This document shows positions 52,005-61,058 of a DNA stretch of 64,000 bases, one piece after another. Under the pieces are notes generated by a model. That model saw only the letters and a list, made by a program, of their open reading frames with translations, did not search any database and was not told the origin of the DNA. A program made the position numbers and the translations under genes. This DNA comes from Acidocella aromatica (GTDB lineage: Bacteria; Pseudomonadota; Alphaproteobacteria; Acetobacterales; Acetobacteraceae), in contig NZ_JACHFJ010000005.1 of assembly GCF_014201825.1 (NCBI RefSeq), positions 84,966 to 148,965 on the forward strand, written 5' to 3'. Every line of letters begins with the position of its first letter. Position 1 is the stretch's first letter.

Positions 52005-53027
52005 ATGACGCTGCCTGCGCGAGCCGCCCATGCGGGCAAGATTGCCATCCTGCTCTCCACCTATAACGGCGCGCGCTTCCTGCCCGCACAGCTCAACAGC
52101 TTCCTGGCGCAAACGCATGAGGACTGGGTGCTACATTGGCGCGATGATGGCTCGACGGATGAGACCGTCGACATCATGCGCGCTTTCGCTGCCAAGGTGG
52201 GAGCGGAACGCTGTGTCGAATCGCCGTCTTCCGGGCCGCATCTGGGGGCTTCGCCCAGCTTCTTTATCCTGCTGCAGGAGAATATCGGGGCCCATGCCGT
52301 CGCCTTTGCCGACCAGGACGATGTGTGGCTCCCGGAGAAGCTGGCAGGCGCCCTGGCGATGCTGGAGGAAGCGGCGGATGCTCCGGCGCTGTACTGCTCC
52401 CGGCAATATCTGGTGGACGAGTCTCTGCGCGGGGCCAAGCTCTCCGCCCAGCACGGCAAGGCACCAGGGTTTCCAGCCTGCCTGACGCAGAATATCGCCA
52501 ACGGCAACACGGTGGTGATGAACGCCTCGGCCGCAGCCCTGGTGGCCAGTTCCGACTATCCCGCCAACACGGTGCATGACTGGTGGAGCTATATCGTGGT
52601 GTCGGCCTGCGGCGGGCGGATTCTGTTCGATGAGCGCCCGCAAGTGCTCTACCGGTTGCATAAGAGCAATCTGATCGGCCGGGCCAAGCCGCTGCCGGCC
52701 CGCGCCCTGGCGGCGCTGAGGCGCGGCCCACGTGTGTATATGACGATGATGCACCGCCATGCCGATGCGCTGGCGGCACAGACTGTGCGGCTGGCGCCCC
52801 AGGCGCGGCGGGATTTGCGGCTGGTGCGCGCCGGGCTGCACGGCGGGCTGCTGGAGCGCATGCGCGCGCTCTTCTGCCCGCGCTTCCGGCGCCGCACGCT
52901 GCTGGAGAACCTGCTTTTCACCTACTGGTTTCTGACCAGCCCGGCCACCCAGCCGGAAGCCATCTCCCCGCCCGGCTGGCAGCCTGCCGAGCAGCCGCCC
53001 CCGGCGAGGAAGCTGCACCCGCGTTAA
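52005..53027 (+). CDS. GT2 family glycosyltransferase (possible rhamnosyltransferase)
   Basis: A 340-residue GT-A enzyme with IAILLSTYNGARFLPAQLNSFLAQ, WRDDGSTDET and the metal-binding DQDDVW. This layout is common among surface-glycan rhamnosyl- and glucosyltransferases. After the catalytic part comes a basic C-terminal region. Position 171 bases after rfbD suggests dTDP-rhamnose as donor, which is inference. Convergent with the next GT gene, sharing four bases. Confidence 0.85.
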   Translation: MTLPARAAHAGKIAILLSTYNGARFLPAQLNSFLAQTHEDWVLHWRDDGSTDETVDIMRAFAAKVGAERCVESPSSGPHLGASPSFFILLQENIGAHAVAFADQDDVWLPEKLAGALAMLEEAADAPALYCSRQYLVDESLRGAKLSAQHGKAPGFPACLTQNIANGNTVVMNASAAALVASSDYPANTVHDWWSYIVVSACGGRILFDERPQVLYRLHKSNLIGRAKPLPARALAALRRGPRVYMTMMHRHADALAAQTVRLAPQARRDLRLVRAGLHGGLLERMRALFCPRFRRRTLLENLLFTYWFLTSPATQPEAISPPGWQPAEQPPPARKLHPR

Positions 53028-53785
53028 GGCGAGACTTCCTCGCGGATGTCCTGCCACTCCTCGGTGAAGGGCTTCTTGCGGAAGGTCGCCCAGAAGAAAT
53101 TCATGGTGTAGCGCAGGCCGATGGTAAATACGCCCTCGCCCACCAAGCGGCGTCCGGAGGATTGCGCCGGCAGGCGGAAGGTGAACTTGACCCGCCCCAC
53201 CTTGGAGAGGCGGTTGGCCATGTCCGTATCCTCGCCATAGAAGGAGAAGCGATGGTCCGGGTTGCCGAGCTTGAGCATCGCCTCGCGCTTGACGATGAAA
53301 TTACCACCCTGGAGCATCGCCCCCACGTTCAGGACGTAATGATTGAACACATAGGCCAGCCAAGCGAGCCGGTAATAGGAGGCGACAACCATGTTCACCT
53401 TCCGCGGCACACCGTAGTAGATATACGGTCCCGAAAGGGCGACGAGGTTCTGGCCCTGCTCGAACTGGCGCAGCACCTCGCTTAACCAGCCGGGCGGGAT
53501 GATGGTGTCGGCGTCGATATTGGCGATCAGCTCGCCAGTGGAGTGTTCGAATCCACACCAGCGGGCCTGCACCAACCCTTTGCGCGGCTCGTCCACCACC
53601 CGCACGCCCTCCACGGACTCGGCCACCTCGCGGGTGCGGTCCGTGCTGGCGTTATTGACGACGATGATCTCGGCATCCTGGCCCAACACCTGGCCAGCAC
53701 GGGAGATCTCCTCGCGTATGGCCATCAGCGAATTGGCCAATAGCGCTTGCTCGTTATAGGCAGGCACAACAAAACTGATCTTCAT
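53024..53785 (-). CDS. GT2 family glycosyltransferase
   Basis: A 253-residue GT-A enzyme, starting MKISFVVPAYNEQALLANSL, with IIVVNNASTDRTREVA and NIDADTIIPPGWL (DxD). A C-terminal hydrophobic stretch may be membrane-associated. Close to dolichol-phosphate-mannose-synthase-like enzymes, but the acceptor is unknown. It faces the rpmJ promoter region across 219 bases. Confidence 0.85.
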   Translation of the reverse strand: MKISFVVPAYNEQALLANSLMAIREEISRAGQVLGQDAEIIVVNNASTDRTREVAESVEGVRVVDEPRKGLVQARWCGFEHSTGELIANIDADTIIPPGWLSEVLRQFEQGQNLVALSGPYIYYGVPRKVNMVVASYYRLAWLAYVFNHYVLNVGAMLQGGNFIVKREAMLKLGNPDHRFSFYGEDTDMANRLSKVGRVKFTFRLPAQSSGRRLVGEGVFTIGLRYTMNFFWATFRKKPFTEEWQDIREEVSP

Positions 53786-53937
53786 ACGCTACGCTCCAGA
53801 CGACTCGGCGGCACTAGCCGTTTGAATCGGTTATCAACAGGGGAACTTGCGAGAAATCGAATGACCTTTTTATGACAGAAATATATACGGCGCGGAAGCA
53901 AATTACCTGTCGCGCCGTTCACAACAGCCCGCCAAGG

Positions 53938-53966
53938 TTGACAGCGGCGCCCACTCCCGGCATACC
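53938..53966 (+). promoter_or_regulatory. candidate sigma-70 type promoter for rpmJ
   Basis: TTGACA at 53938-53943, a 17-base spacer and CATACC at 53961-53966 make a fair promoter match, with the transcript expected to start near 53973, about 30 bases before the rpmJ ATG. The -10 element is weak. This is a pattern match only. Confidence 0.45.
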
Positions 53967-54004
53967 GCGCCTCCAATTGTCCCTTTTTGTTCCCGAGAGT
54001 CGCC

Positions 54005-54130
54005 ATGAAGATCCGTAACTCATTGAAGTCCGCGAAAATTCGCGACAAGAACTGCCGCGTCGTCCGCCGCCATGGCCGGGTCTACGTGATCAACAAGAAG
54101 AACCCGCGCATGAAGGCGCGCCAGGGCTAA
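54005..54130 (+). CDS. rpmJ: 50S ribosomal protein L36, zinc-less type
   Basis: A 41-residue basic protein, [18 protein letters not shown] followed by a [14 protein letters not shown] segment and ARQG. Only one Cys is present, so this is the form without the CxxC...H zinc ribbon. Alphaproteobacteria usually have this single 41-residue version. It stands alone and has its own terminator. Confidence 0.95.
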   Translation: MKIRNSLKSAKIRDKNCRVVRRHGRVYVINKKNPRMKARQG

Positions 54131-54156
54131 CCTTCTTTTCACCTCTGGTGGCAGGC

Positions 54157-54184
54157 AACCCGGCCGATTGGCCGGGTTTTTTGT
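54157..54184 (+). terminator. rpmJ terminator
   Basis: AACCCGGCC, a GATT loop and GGCCGGGTT (54157-54178) are followed by a T run. It lies 26 bases past the rpmJ stop. Confidence 0.88.
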
Positions 54185-54213
54185 TTTGCCGCCTCAGGGC
54201 GCAGGCACCGGGC

Positions 54214-54238
54214 CCAGGGGAGCATCACGCTCCCCTGG
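54214..54238 (-). terminator. hairpin after the methyltransferase-like gene
   Basis: A perfect 10-bp stem (CCAGGGGAGC with GCTCCCCTGG, five-base loop) lies 13 bases past the leftward methyltransferase-like gene. No T run follows, so termination is inferred from position. Confidence 0.5.
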
Positions 54239-54251
54239 AGCTTCCCAAAGG

Positions 54252-54812
54252 CTAGTCAGCCAGCAACGCCAGCGGGCGCGGCCAGAACATGCCAGCGCGG
54301 GCACGGTAAGCAGCATAGGCGGTCGCCAGTTCGGAAGAGGCGAATTTACGTTCCTCGCGGCTGGCGGCGTCGATGTACAGGGCCGTCATCAGCACCGGCG
54401 CAACCCAGCCGGCCAGGCTATGCACGGCAATGGCGGTGCCGAGCCAGAACAGCACATAGGCCAGGTAAAACGGGTGGCGCACATAGCGGTACGGCCCGTG
54501 ATTAAGCAGGAAGTTGGGGCTGTCATTGTCGTAGGCCAGGGTCGGCGGAGTGCGGCGGCTGGCGAGAATCGCCGCGGCGAACACACCGAGCGAGGCCGTG
54601 AACAGCGCGATGGAAAGAAACCAGGCTGCGCCGAGTCCATGCACGAGATTCCACAGGAAGCCCGCGAACAACATCATGCTGAGCCCGCTCGTTACCTGCA
54701 TGCCCAGCGGCATGGCGCCTGTGGAACGGAAATGCCCGCGCACGCCCCAACAGAAGGCGGAGAAGCAGATGGCGGCGTCGATACCGGTGATGGCAGAGAA
54801 AACAGTGTGCAT
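54252..54812 (-). CDS. isoprenylcysteine carboxyl methyltransferase-like membrane protein
   Basis: A 186-residue protein with four or five transmembrane helices. The family core is GPYRYVRHPFYLAYVLFWLG (RHP at 112-114), followed by an acidic E-E near residue 153 and a TAYAAYRAR stretch close to the end, as in bacterial ICMT/PEMT-type SAM-dependent methyltransferases. Members methylate carboxylates or amines of lipidic substrates. It follows the FeeM-like gene by 36 bases on the same strand, so the two probably form an operon. A plausible but untested idea is methylation of the lipid amide made by the upstream enzyme. Confidence 0.78.
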   Translation of the reverse strand: MHTVFSAITGIDAAICFSAFCWGVRGHFRSTGAMPLGMQVTSGLSMMLFAGFLWNLVHGLGAAWFLSIALFTASLGVFAAAILASRRTPPTLAYDNDSPNFLLNHGPYRYVRHPFYLAYVLFWLGTAIAVHSLAGWVAPVLMTALYIDAASREERKFASSELATAYAAYRARAGMFWPRPLALLAD

Positions 54813-54848
54813 TTTACTAGACCTTTCGTGAGAATCGGGGATTTTGGA

Positions 54849-55574
54849 TTAAAAGACGCTGACGGTTTCGCCGCGCAGCAGGCCGGCGTAGGTGTTCTGC
54901 GGACCGCTGCCGGTATCGACCATCGGGATGTCGCGCAGCACCGAGTCGTAACGGGAGTTGCGGCAGGTCATCAGGTTCGTTTCGAACTTGACGCCAGCAT
55001 AGCGCCGCGGGCCTGCGACATATTCAAAGTGCAGGCGCTTGTAGAACGGCGTGTGATTGCGCCGGACGCAGGAGAGCGTCATGTCCGAGCGTTCCTCGGC
55101 CACGAAGAAACCGACGAACCGGTAAAGAACGAAGACCAGCTCATAATCCGTGGCGAAATCGGGGTGACGCACGAGTCGGTTGATCTCGGTCAGCTTTGGC
55201 GGCCGCCCATGCCCAACGCTGGCGGCAAGTTGGGCGACTTCCTCGGGGAAGATGCGCGAGGCGGGGATTTCGTCCCATCCCTCGAGTCCCGGCGTGTGGT
55301 CGAGCACGCACATGCGTACCGAAGCCACCGGCCGCCCCCATTTATACACAACCACCGATTTACTGTTCGGCTTCAGGTCGTCCGCATCCGAGAACAACCC
55401 ACCCGGCATCGGGTCGATATAGCCACCGGAAAGATAGCTCGCATGGCGGATGCTGTAGGCATCGGCCTTGGTCGCCTCGTCGAGCGCAAGGCGGGCTGTC
55501 AGCCCGCTATCCTGCGTTTTAACCGCAGCCGAACCACGCACCAGATCAGCGGAAAAGGAAAGTAAACCACTCAT
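54849..55574 (-). CDS. FeeM/LuxI-like N-acyl amino acid or autoinducer synthase
   Basis: A 241-residue GNAT-fold protein resembling FeeM-type N-acyl amino acid synthases and, more distantly, LuxI. Features are YSIRHASYLSGGYID near 40-53, the basic strand GRPVASVRMCVLD, an E-x-x-R pair in TEINRLVRHPDF (E130, R133) and NHTPFYKRLHFEYVAG. These enzymes join an acyl chain from acyl-ACP to an amino acid or to S-adenosylmethionine. AGGAGG precedes the ATG. A long AT-rich promoter region separates it from the divergent GGDEF-EAL gene. The product is unknown. Confidence 0.65.
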   Translation of the reverse strand: MSGLLSFSADLVRGSAAVKTQDSGLTARLALDEATKADAYSIRHASYLSGGYIDPMPGGLFSDADDLKPNSKSVVVYKWGRPVASVRMCVLDHTPGLEGWDEIPASRIFPEEVAQLAASVGHGRPPKLTEINRLVRHPDFATDYELVFVLYRFVGFFVAEERSDMTLSCVRRNHTPFYKRLHFEYVAGPRRYAGVKFETNLMTCRNSRYDSVLRDIPMVDTGSGPQNTYAGLLRGETVSVF

Positions 55575-55934
55575 TTAAAACCTCCTGTTTGCAACCAAAA
55601 CAAGAGGTATTAGTAAGCAGCTCCCCTCAAAGGTGTAAGCATATTTTTGTTTTGATATACCAACAGATTGGTGTAAAAGCGCCTTCTTCGGCTTGGCAAA
55701 GTGCAGGTGTTTTCTTAAGAAAATGTTTTAAAACCCTGACGGGAAAAAGAATGAGTTTGTCCGCGTGCAGGGTTTTCAGGGCGCCTTGAAAAAAGCGTGG
55801 TTCAGTATTGATTATTTGTTAAGAGTGCGCCGCGGATGAAGGCGGTATCTGTAATTAAAGATAGCGCCCAGGCACAAAAAAAGTTACGTAAGGTTGTGCC
55901 TTACTCCGGTTAAACTTAAGGTCTACACAGTGGA
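55575..55934. promoter_or_regulatory. AT-rich divergent region between FeeM-like and GGDEF-EAL genes
   Basis: This 360-base stretch is more AT-rich than the surrounding genes and holds no credible gene. A short dyad, ACCAA-CAGA-TTGGT, occurs near 55658-55671 and AGGCACAA pairs with TTGTGCCT at 55870-55877 and 55894-55901. Either could be an operator or leader structure for the flanking genes. Confidence 0.45.
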
Positions 55935-56378
55935 ATGATGCTTCAGTGGCGCGACTCGAGTCCCGGCGGTAAGCGGAGATCCGGTATTGCGCGGTTGTGG
56001 CTCGCACTTTCGGCGATGCGCCTGCCGCCGATATTGAGTCAGCTCCTGCAAGGCATACAGGTGCCGGCCGACCTGAGCGAGCGGCTCTACCTCGATCAGG
56101 CGCGGGACTTCAGCTACATCATGCGCGCCATTTCGATGGTCGGCATTACCACGCTCGGGCTGCTGTTCCTCGATTTCTGGCACAATCCAGGCGCGCCGAC
56201 GCGCTGCCTGATGATAGCGCTGATCCTGGCGACATATGCCATCATCATCGCGGAGGGGCGCGCCTGGCTGCAAAAGCCAGACCCTTCCTGGCGCGACGCC
56301 AAATTGTATTTCCGGCGGGTCAACGTCGCCTTGTTCGGACTTGGCATTCTCTGGGGGGGGGGCTGGTCACGCTGCTGA
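55935..56378 (+). CDS. N-terminal membrane half of an interrupted GGDEF-EAL protein
   Basis: A 147-residue frame with three hydrophobic helices (ISMVGITTLGLLFLDFW, CLMIALILATYAIIIAEG, VALFGLGILWGG) that match a membrane sensor. It ends with SRC at a TGA (56376-56378) just after a run of ten G. The continuing sense lies in another frame from that run onward. The stop overlaps the next in-frame ATG (TGATG at 56376-56380). If the G run had eight or eleven G, this part would join the catalytic half into one protein of about 800 residues. Confidence 0.7.
   Translation: MMLQWRDSSPGGKRRSGIARLWLALSAMRLPPILSQLLQGIQVPADLSERLYLDQARDFSYIMRAISMVGITTLGLLFLDFWHNPGAPTRCLMIALILATYAIIIAEGRAWLQKPDPSWRDAKLYFRRVNVALFGLGILWGGGWSRC
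56353..56362 (+). repeat. G10 tract at the frame break
   Basis: Ten consecutive G occupy the exact point where the reading frame of the sensor changes. Eight or eleven G would restore one continuous frame. Such tracts slip during replication, so phase variation is possible. A sequencing or assembly error is the simple alternative. Confidence 0.85.
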
Positions 56379-58342
56379 TGATCCACGGCTCGCCGAACCA
56401 GCGGGCGCTGATCTACGGCGTCGCGATCGGGTGTATCGCCACGCCGGTGCTGGTCTCGCCGTCCTCCAGCGCCATCTCTTACTGGCTGCCGATCTCCATC
56501 GGCGTTTGCATCAGCCTGTGTTTCAACCGCGACCTTTACGCTCTGACCGACCTGCTATCGTTCATCATGCTGACAGGCTTCTGCATCCTCTACATCAACC
56601 GCCGCCTGAACGAGCGCGCGGTGGGCGCCATCCGGCTGGAGGAGAATGCGGAAGTCATCAAGCTGCTGCTGCGTGATTTCGAGGAAAGCGCCTCCGACTG
56701 GCTGTGGGAGACCAACGCGGCGCTGGAGTTGCAGCCGCCCAGCCAACGCCTCGCACAGGTGGTCCGCCGCCCGGCGGAGCAGTTGCGCGGCCCCTTCCCC
56801 GCCGTGCTGCTGGGCGAGTCGGCAAACAAGGAACAGCGTCCGGGCTCGGCTATGGAGCGGCTGAACCGCGCCATTGCCGAACGTTCGCCGTTCCGCGACT
56901 TGGTCGTGCCGGTCACCATCAATGGCGAGGAACGTTATTGGTCCCTCACCGGCAAGCCGTTCCTCGACAAGCACGGGCGCTTTGCCGGGTATCACGGCGT
57001 TGGGTCGGACATCACCGGCCAGCGCCGCCAGCAGGAGCAGATCTCCTTCCTGGCCCGGCATGACAGCCTGACCAAGCTGCCCAACCGCGTGCTGTTCTCC
57101 GAAACTCTGCATGAGTCCTGCGAACGTTGCGAGAACACGGGCATCGCCCTGCTCTGCCTCGACCTCGATAATTTCAAGATCGTCAACGACACGCTGGGCC
57201 ACGCCACGGGCGACGCCCTGCTGGTGGCCGTGGCCGAGCGCCTGCGCGGGTGCATCCGCGAGTTCGACATGGCCACCCGCCTGGGCGGCGACGAATTCGC
57301 CACCATACTCGTGACCGACAAGCCCGAAGAGGCGCTCGCTGTGGCGAGGCGTATCATCGAGCGCATGACCCGCCCCTTCCAGTTCGACGGGCAGATCGTC
57401 AAAGTCGGCATCAGCATCGGCGTGGCCATGGCCCCGCGCGACGGCAAAACACCGACCAAGCTGATGAAGAACGCCGACCTCGCACTCTACCGCGCCAAGG
57501 AGGAAGGCCGCGGCACCGTCCGCTTCTACGATCCCGAGATGGATGAGCGGGTGCGCGAGCGTCGCGCGCTGCAATCCGCGCTTCACCGCGCCCTGGCGCA
57601 AGGAGAGTTCCGCCTGGACTACCAGCCGGTGATCGACCTTGCCACACGGCGCATCGCCGGGGCGGAGGCGCTGATCCGCTGGCAGCACCCCGAGCGCGGG
57701 CTGCTGCCCCCCTCCGCCTTCATCCCGCTGGCCGAGGATAGCGGCTTCATCCGCGAAATCGGCGAATGGGTGCTGCATGAAGCCTGCACCACCGCCGCCG
57801 CTTGGCCGGAACCAGCGGCCATCGCGGTGAATCTCTCGCCGCTTCAATTCCGCGACCCGAAACTCGCCACCCGCGTGAGCGACGCGCTCGCCAGTTCCAG
57901 GCTGGCCCCGGGGCGGCTGGAGGTGGAGATCGTCGAATCCGTGATGCTGGATACCGACCCGGTGGTAGAGCAGACATTGCGGGGGCTTCGGGCCCAGGGC
58001 GTGCGCATCGCGCTCGACGATTTCGGCACCGGCTATTCATCGCTCTCCTATCTGCGGCGTTTTCCCTTCGACAAGCTCAAGATCGACCGCTCCTTCATCC
58101 GTGATCTCGGCCAGACGCAGGATGCCAGCGCCATCATCCTCGCCATTATCGGGCTGGCGCAGCGCATGAACATGGTGGTGACCGCCGAGGGCGTGGAAAC
58201 CACCGAGCAGGCAACCCTGCTGAGCAGCTTCGGCTGCGCCCAGGCCCAGGGTTATCTGTTCCACCGCCCGATGTCCTCCGAGGCGTTCAGCCGCCTGCTG
58301 GCGCAAAATCCGCCCCACCCGGCCCGCCCCCCGGCGGCCTGA
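56378..58342 (+). CDS. GGDEF-EAL protein, C-terminal part (c-di-GMP synthesis and breakdown)
   Basis: A 654-residue frame starting at an ATG that overlaps the stop of the upstream frame. Further hydrophobic helices (residues about 10-75) are followed by a PAS-like region, then a diguanylate cyclase domain with intact LGGDEF preceded five residues earlier by the inhibitory site REFD, and an EAL domain with EALIRW, NLSPLQF, DDFGTGYSSL and AEGVE. All catalytic motifs look active, so the protein could make and break cyclic di-GMP. Without the first three helices, membrane insertion would differ, so the G10 state should matter. Confidence 0.85.
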   Translation: MIHGSPNQRALIYGVAIGCIATPVLVSPSSSAISYWLPISIGVCISLCFNRDLYALTDLLSFIMLTGFCILYINRRLNERAVGAIRLEENAEVIKLLLRDFEESASDWLWETNAALELQPPSQRLAQVVRRPAEQLRGPFPAVLLGESANKEQRPGSAMERLNRAIAERSPFRDLVVPVTINGEERYWSLTGKPFLDKHGRFAGYHGVGSDITGQRRQQEQISFLARHDSLTKLPNRVLFSETLHESCERCENTGIALLCLDLDNFKIVNDTLGHATGDALLVAVAERLRGCIREFDMATRLGGDEFATILVTDKPEEALAVARRIIERMTRPFQFDGQIVKVGISIGVAMAPRDGKTPTKLMKNADLALYRAKEEGRGTVRFYDPEMDERVRERRALQSALHRALAQGEFRLDYQPVIDLATRRIAGAEALIRWQHPERGLLPPSAFIPLAEDSGFIREIGEWVLHEACTTAAAWPEPAAIAVNLSPLQFRDPKLATRVSDALASSRLAPGRLEVEIVESVMLDTDPVVEQTLRGLRAQGVRIALDDFGTGYSSLSYLRRFPFDKLKIDRSFIRDLGQTQDASAIILAIIGLAQRMNMVVTAEGVETTEQATLLSSFGCAQAQGYLFHRPMSSEAFSRLLAQNPPHPARPPAA

Positions 58343-58402
58343 GGCACAACAGCGCCCCAGCCCCTTGGCCTTACGCGGTGGCGGGGTCTAAATGCCCCGC
58401 TT

Positions 58403-61009
58403 ATGAGTGATGCTGCTACAGGTGCTTCCCCCGCGATGGCCCAATGGTTCGCCATCAAAGCGAAACATGAGGACGCGCTGCTGTTCTTCCGCATGGGCGA
58501 TTTCTACGAGCTGTTCTTTGCCGACGCGCAGGCGGCGAGTGCTGCGCTGGATATCGCGCTGACCGCGCGCGGCCAGCACCAGGGCCAGCCCATCCCCATG
58601 TGCGGCGTGCCGGTGAGCCAGGCGGAGATGTATCTCGCCCGGCTGATCCGGCGCGGCTTCCGCGTCGCCATCGTGGAGCAGTTGGAGGACCCGGCGGCGG
58701 CCAAGGCGCGCGGCGCCAAAGGGCCGCTCAAGCGCGACGTGGTGCGGCTCGTCACCCCCGGCACGCTGACCGAGGAGGCGCTGCTGGAAGCCGGGCGGGC
58801 CAATTTCCTGGCCGCCATCGTGCCTTACGGGCCGCAACTGGGCATCGCCTGGGCGGATATCTCCACCGGCCTGTTCGAGACCGAGGCCACCGACGCCGCC
58901 GGGCTGCCCGCCATCCTCGGGCGGCTGGACCCGGCCGAGATCGTCGCCGATGCGGGGATCGAGCTGGGGCCGTTCGAGCTGCGGCGCGTGGGCACGCAGC
59001 GGCTCGCCATGTCCACCCCCGCCACACCGGAAGCGGCCAAGCGGGAGCTGGCGGAGAAATTCGGCGCGGCCAGCCTGGATGCGTTCGGAGATTTCTCGCC
59101 CGCCGAGGCGCTCTCCGCCGCCACGGTGCTGGCCTACATCACCGCTACCCAGATGGGCGCAATGCCCCGGCTCTCGCATCCCTCCAGCGCCGGCGTGGCC
59201 GGACAGCTGGCCATGGATGCCGCCACCCGCGCCAGCCTGGAACTCCTCGCCGCCCGTGGCGGCAACGAGGCGGGCAGCCTGCTGGGTGCGGTGAAGCGCA
59301 CGGTAAGCCCGGCCGGGGCGCGACTGCTGGCGGGCTGGATCAGCGCGCCCCTTAACCGGCTGGACACGCTGCTGGACCGGCAGGCCGCTTGGCTGGCCTT
59401 GCGCGATACCGGCATGGCCGAGCCCGTGCGCATGGTACTGCGCGGCGCGCCGGACATGGCCCGCGCTTTGGGGCGCATCGCGCTGGGCCGCGCCTCCCCG
59501 CGTGACCTCGCTTCCATCCGCGCCGCGCTGGACATCGCCACCCGCCTCGCCCCGCTGCTGCCCAGAGGCCCCCGGCTGCTCAATGCCGCCACAGCCGCGC
59601 TGAACCCGGCCCCCGACTTGCTCGAAACGCTCCAGCACGCTCTGGCCGAACCCGCGCCGCTGAAGCTGGAGGATGGCGGGGTCATCGCCCATGGCTATGA
59701 CGGCGAGCTGGATGCCGAGCGCGCCCTGCGCGACGACACGCGCCGGATCATCGCCGAATTCCAGACCGAGCTGGCCCAGCGCTACGGCGTCGCCTCCCTG
59801 AAGATCCGCCACCACGCCCAACTCGGCTATGTGCTGGAGGCCCCCGCCACCGCCGTGGAAAGCCTGCGCGGCCACCCCGAGCTGCTGCTGCGCCAGGGCA
59901 TGGCGAACGGGGCGCGCTTCACGCACCCTGAGCTTTCCGCCCTGGACCAGCGCATCACCGAGGCCGCCTTCCGCGCCGCCGCGCGCGAGAAGCTGGTGTT
60001 CAACTGGTTGATCAAGCAGGCGCTGGCGGCGGCGCAGCCTTTGGCCGCCTGCGCCGAGGCCCTCGCACTGGTGGATGTGCTGCAATCGGCGGCACATCTG
60101 GCTGGCTCCGGGCGCTATTGCTGCCCGGAACTCTCCGATGACGAGGATTTCCGCATCGAGGCGGGGCGCCACCCGGTGGTGGAGGCCGCCCTGCCGCCGG
60201 GGGTGAGCTTCATCCCCAACGGGTGCGACCTCTCGACCACGCAGCGGCTGATGCTACTCACCGGCCCGAATATGGCGGGTAAATCCACCTTCCTACGCCA
60301 GAACGCGCTGCTGGTGGTGCTGGCTCAGGCCGGGCTGCCCGTGCCCGCCGCCGCCATGCGCCTTGGCCTCGTGGACCGGCTGTTCTCGCGCGTGGGGGCG
60401 GCTGATGATCTTGCCTCCGGGCGTTCGACCTTCATGGTGGAGATGATCGAGACTGCCGCGATCCTGCATCAGGCGGGGCCGAAGAGCTTCGTCATCGTCG
60501 ATGAAATCGGGCGCGGGACGGGCACGCGGGATGGTTTGGCCATCGCCCAGGCGGTGCTGGAAAGTCTGCACAACAACAACCGGTGCCGCGCCATATTTGC
60601 CACACATTTCCATGAATTATACTTGCTGGCCGAGGCTTTGCCCCGGCTGAAACCGCACACAATGCGGGTCAAGGAGTTCCGGGGCGAGGTGGTATTCATG
60701 CACGAGGTGATCGAGGGAGCGGCGCAGAAGAGCTGGGGCGTGCATGTCGCGCGGCTGGCCGGTGTGCCCGAGGCGGTGGCCAAACGCGCGGAAACCCTGC
60801 TGAAATCCGCCGAAAAAGCCACGCTGGCCGCGGCCCCGCTGCCGCTCTTCGCCACCCTGCCCCCGGCCGAAAACGCGGCGGACAATGCCCTGTCGGCCAC
60901 GCTTGCGGCGCTGGACCCGGATGCCATGACCCCGCGCGAGGCGCTGGAGGCCCTGTACAAGCTGCGGGCCGAGGCGCTGAAAACGCGCCCCGGCCACGTG
61001 GAAAATTGA
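58403..61009 (+). CDS. mutS: DNA mismatch repair protein MutS
   Basis: An 868-residue mismatch sensor. The mismatch-contacting FYE lies in FRMGDFYELFF near residue 33. The connector, core and clamp domains follow, and the ATPase end has Walker A TGPNMAGKSTFLRQ, the STFMVEM and DEIGRGTGTRDG motifs, and the ATHFHEL switch. Full-length. It is followed by glnD 49 bases on. Loss of this protein would raise slippage in the G10 and C10 tracts. Confidence 0.97.
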   Translation: MSDAATGASPAMAQWFAIKAKHEDALLFFRMGDFYELFFADAQAASAALDIALTARGQHQGQPIPMCGVPVSQAEMYLARLIRRGFRVAIVEQLEDPAAAKARGAKGPLKRDVVRLVTPGTLTEEALLEAGRANFLAAIVPYGPQLGIAWADISTGLFETEATDAAGLPAILGRLDPAEIVADAGIELGPFELRRVGTQRLAMSTPATPEAAKRELAEKFGAASLDAFGDFSPAEALSAATVLAYITATQMGAMPRLSHPSSAGVAGQLAMDAATRASLELLAARGGNEAGSLLGAVKRTVSPAGARLLAGWISAPLNRLDTLLDRQAAWLALRDTGMAEPVRMVLRGAPDMARALGRIALGRASPRDLASIRAALDIATRLAPLLPRGPRLLNAATAALNPAPDLLETLQHALAEPAPLKLEDGGVIAHGYDGELDAERALRDDTRRIIAEFQTELAQRYGVASLKIRHHAQLGYVLEAPATAVESLRGHPELLLRQGMANGARFTHPELSALDQRITEAAFRAAAREKLVFNWLIKQALAAAQPLAACAEALALVDVLQSAAHLAGSGRYCCPELSDDEDFRIEAGRHPVVEAALPPGVSFIPNGCDLSTTQRLMLLTGPNMAGKSTFLRQNALLVVLAQAGLPVPAAAMRLGLVDRLFSRVGAADDLASGRSTFMVEMIETAAILHQAGPKSFVIVDEIGRGTGTRDGLAIAQAVLESLHNNNRCRAIFATHFHELYLLAEALPRLKPHTMRVKEFRGEVVFMHEVIEGAAQKSWGVHVARLAGVPEAVAKRAETLLKSAEKATLAAAPLPLFATLPPAENAADNALSATLAALDPDAMTPREALEALYKLRAEALKTRPGHVEN

Positions 61010-61058
61010 GGGGCTGGCGGCGCGTTATGAATTCCCACGCCTGATGGATTGATCTACC

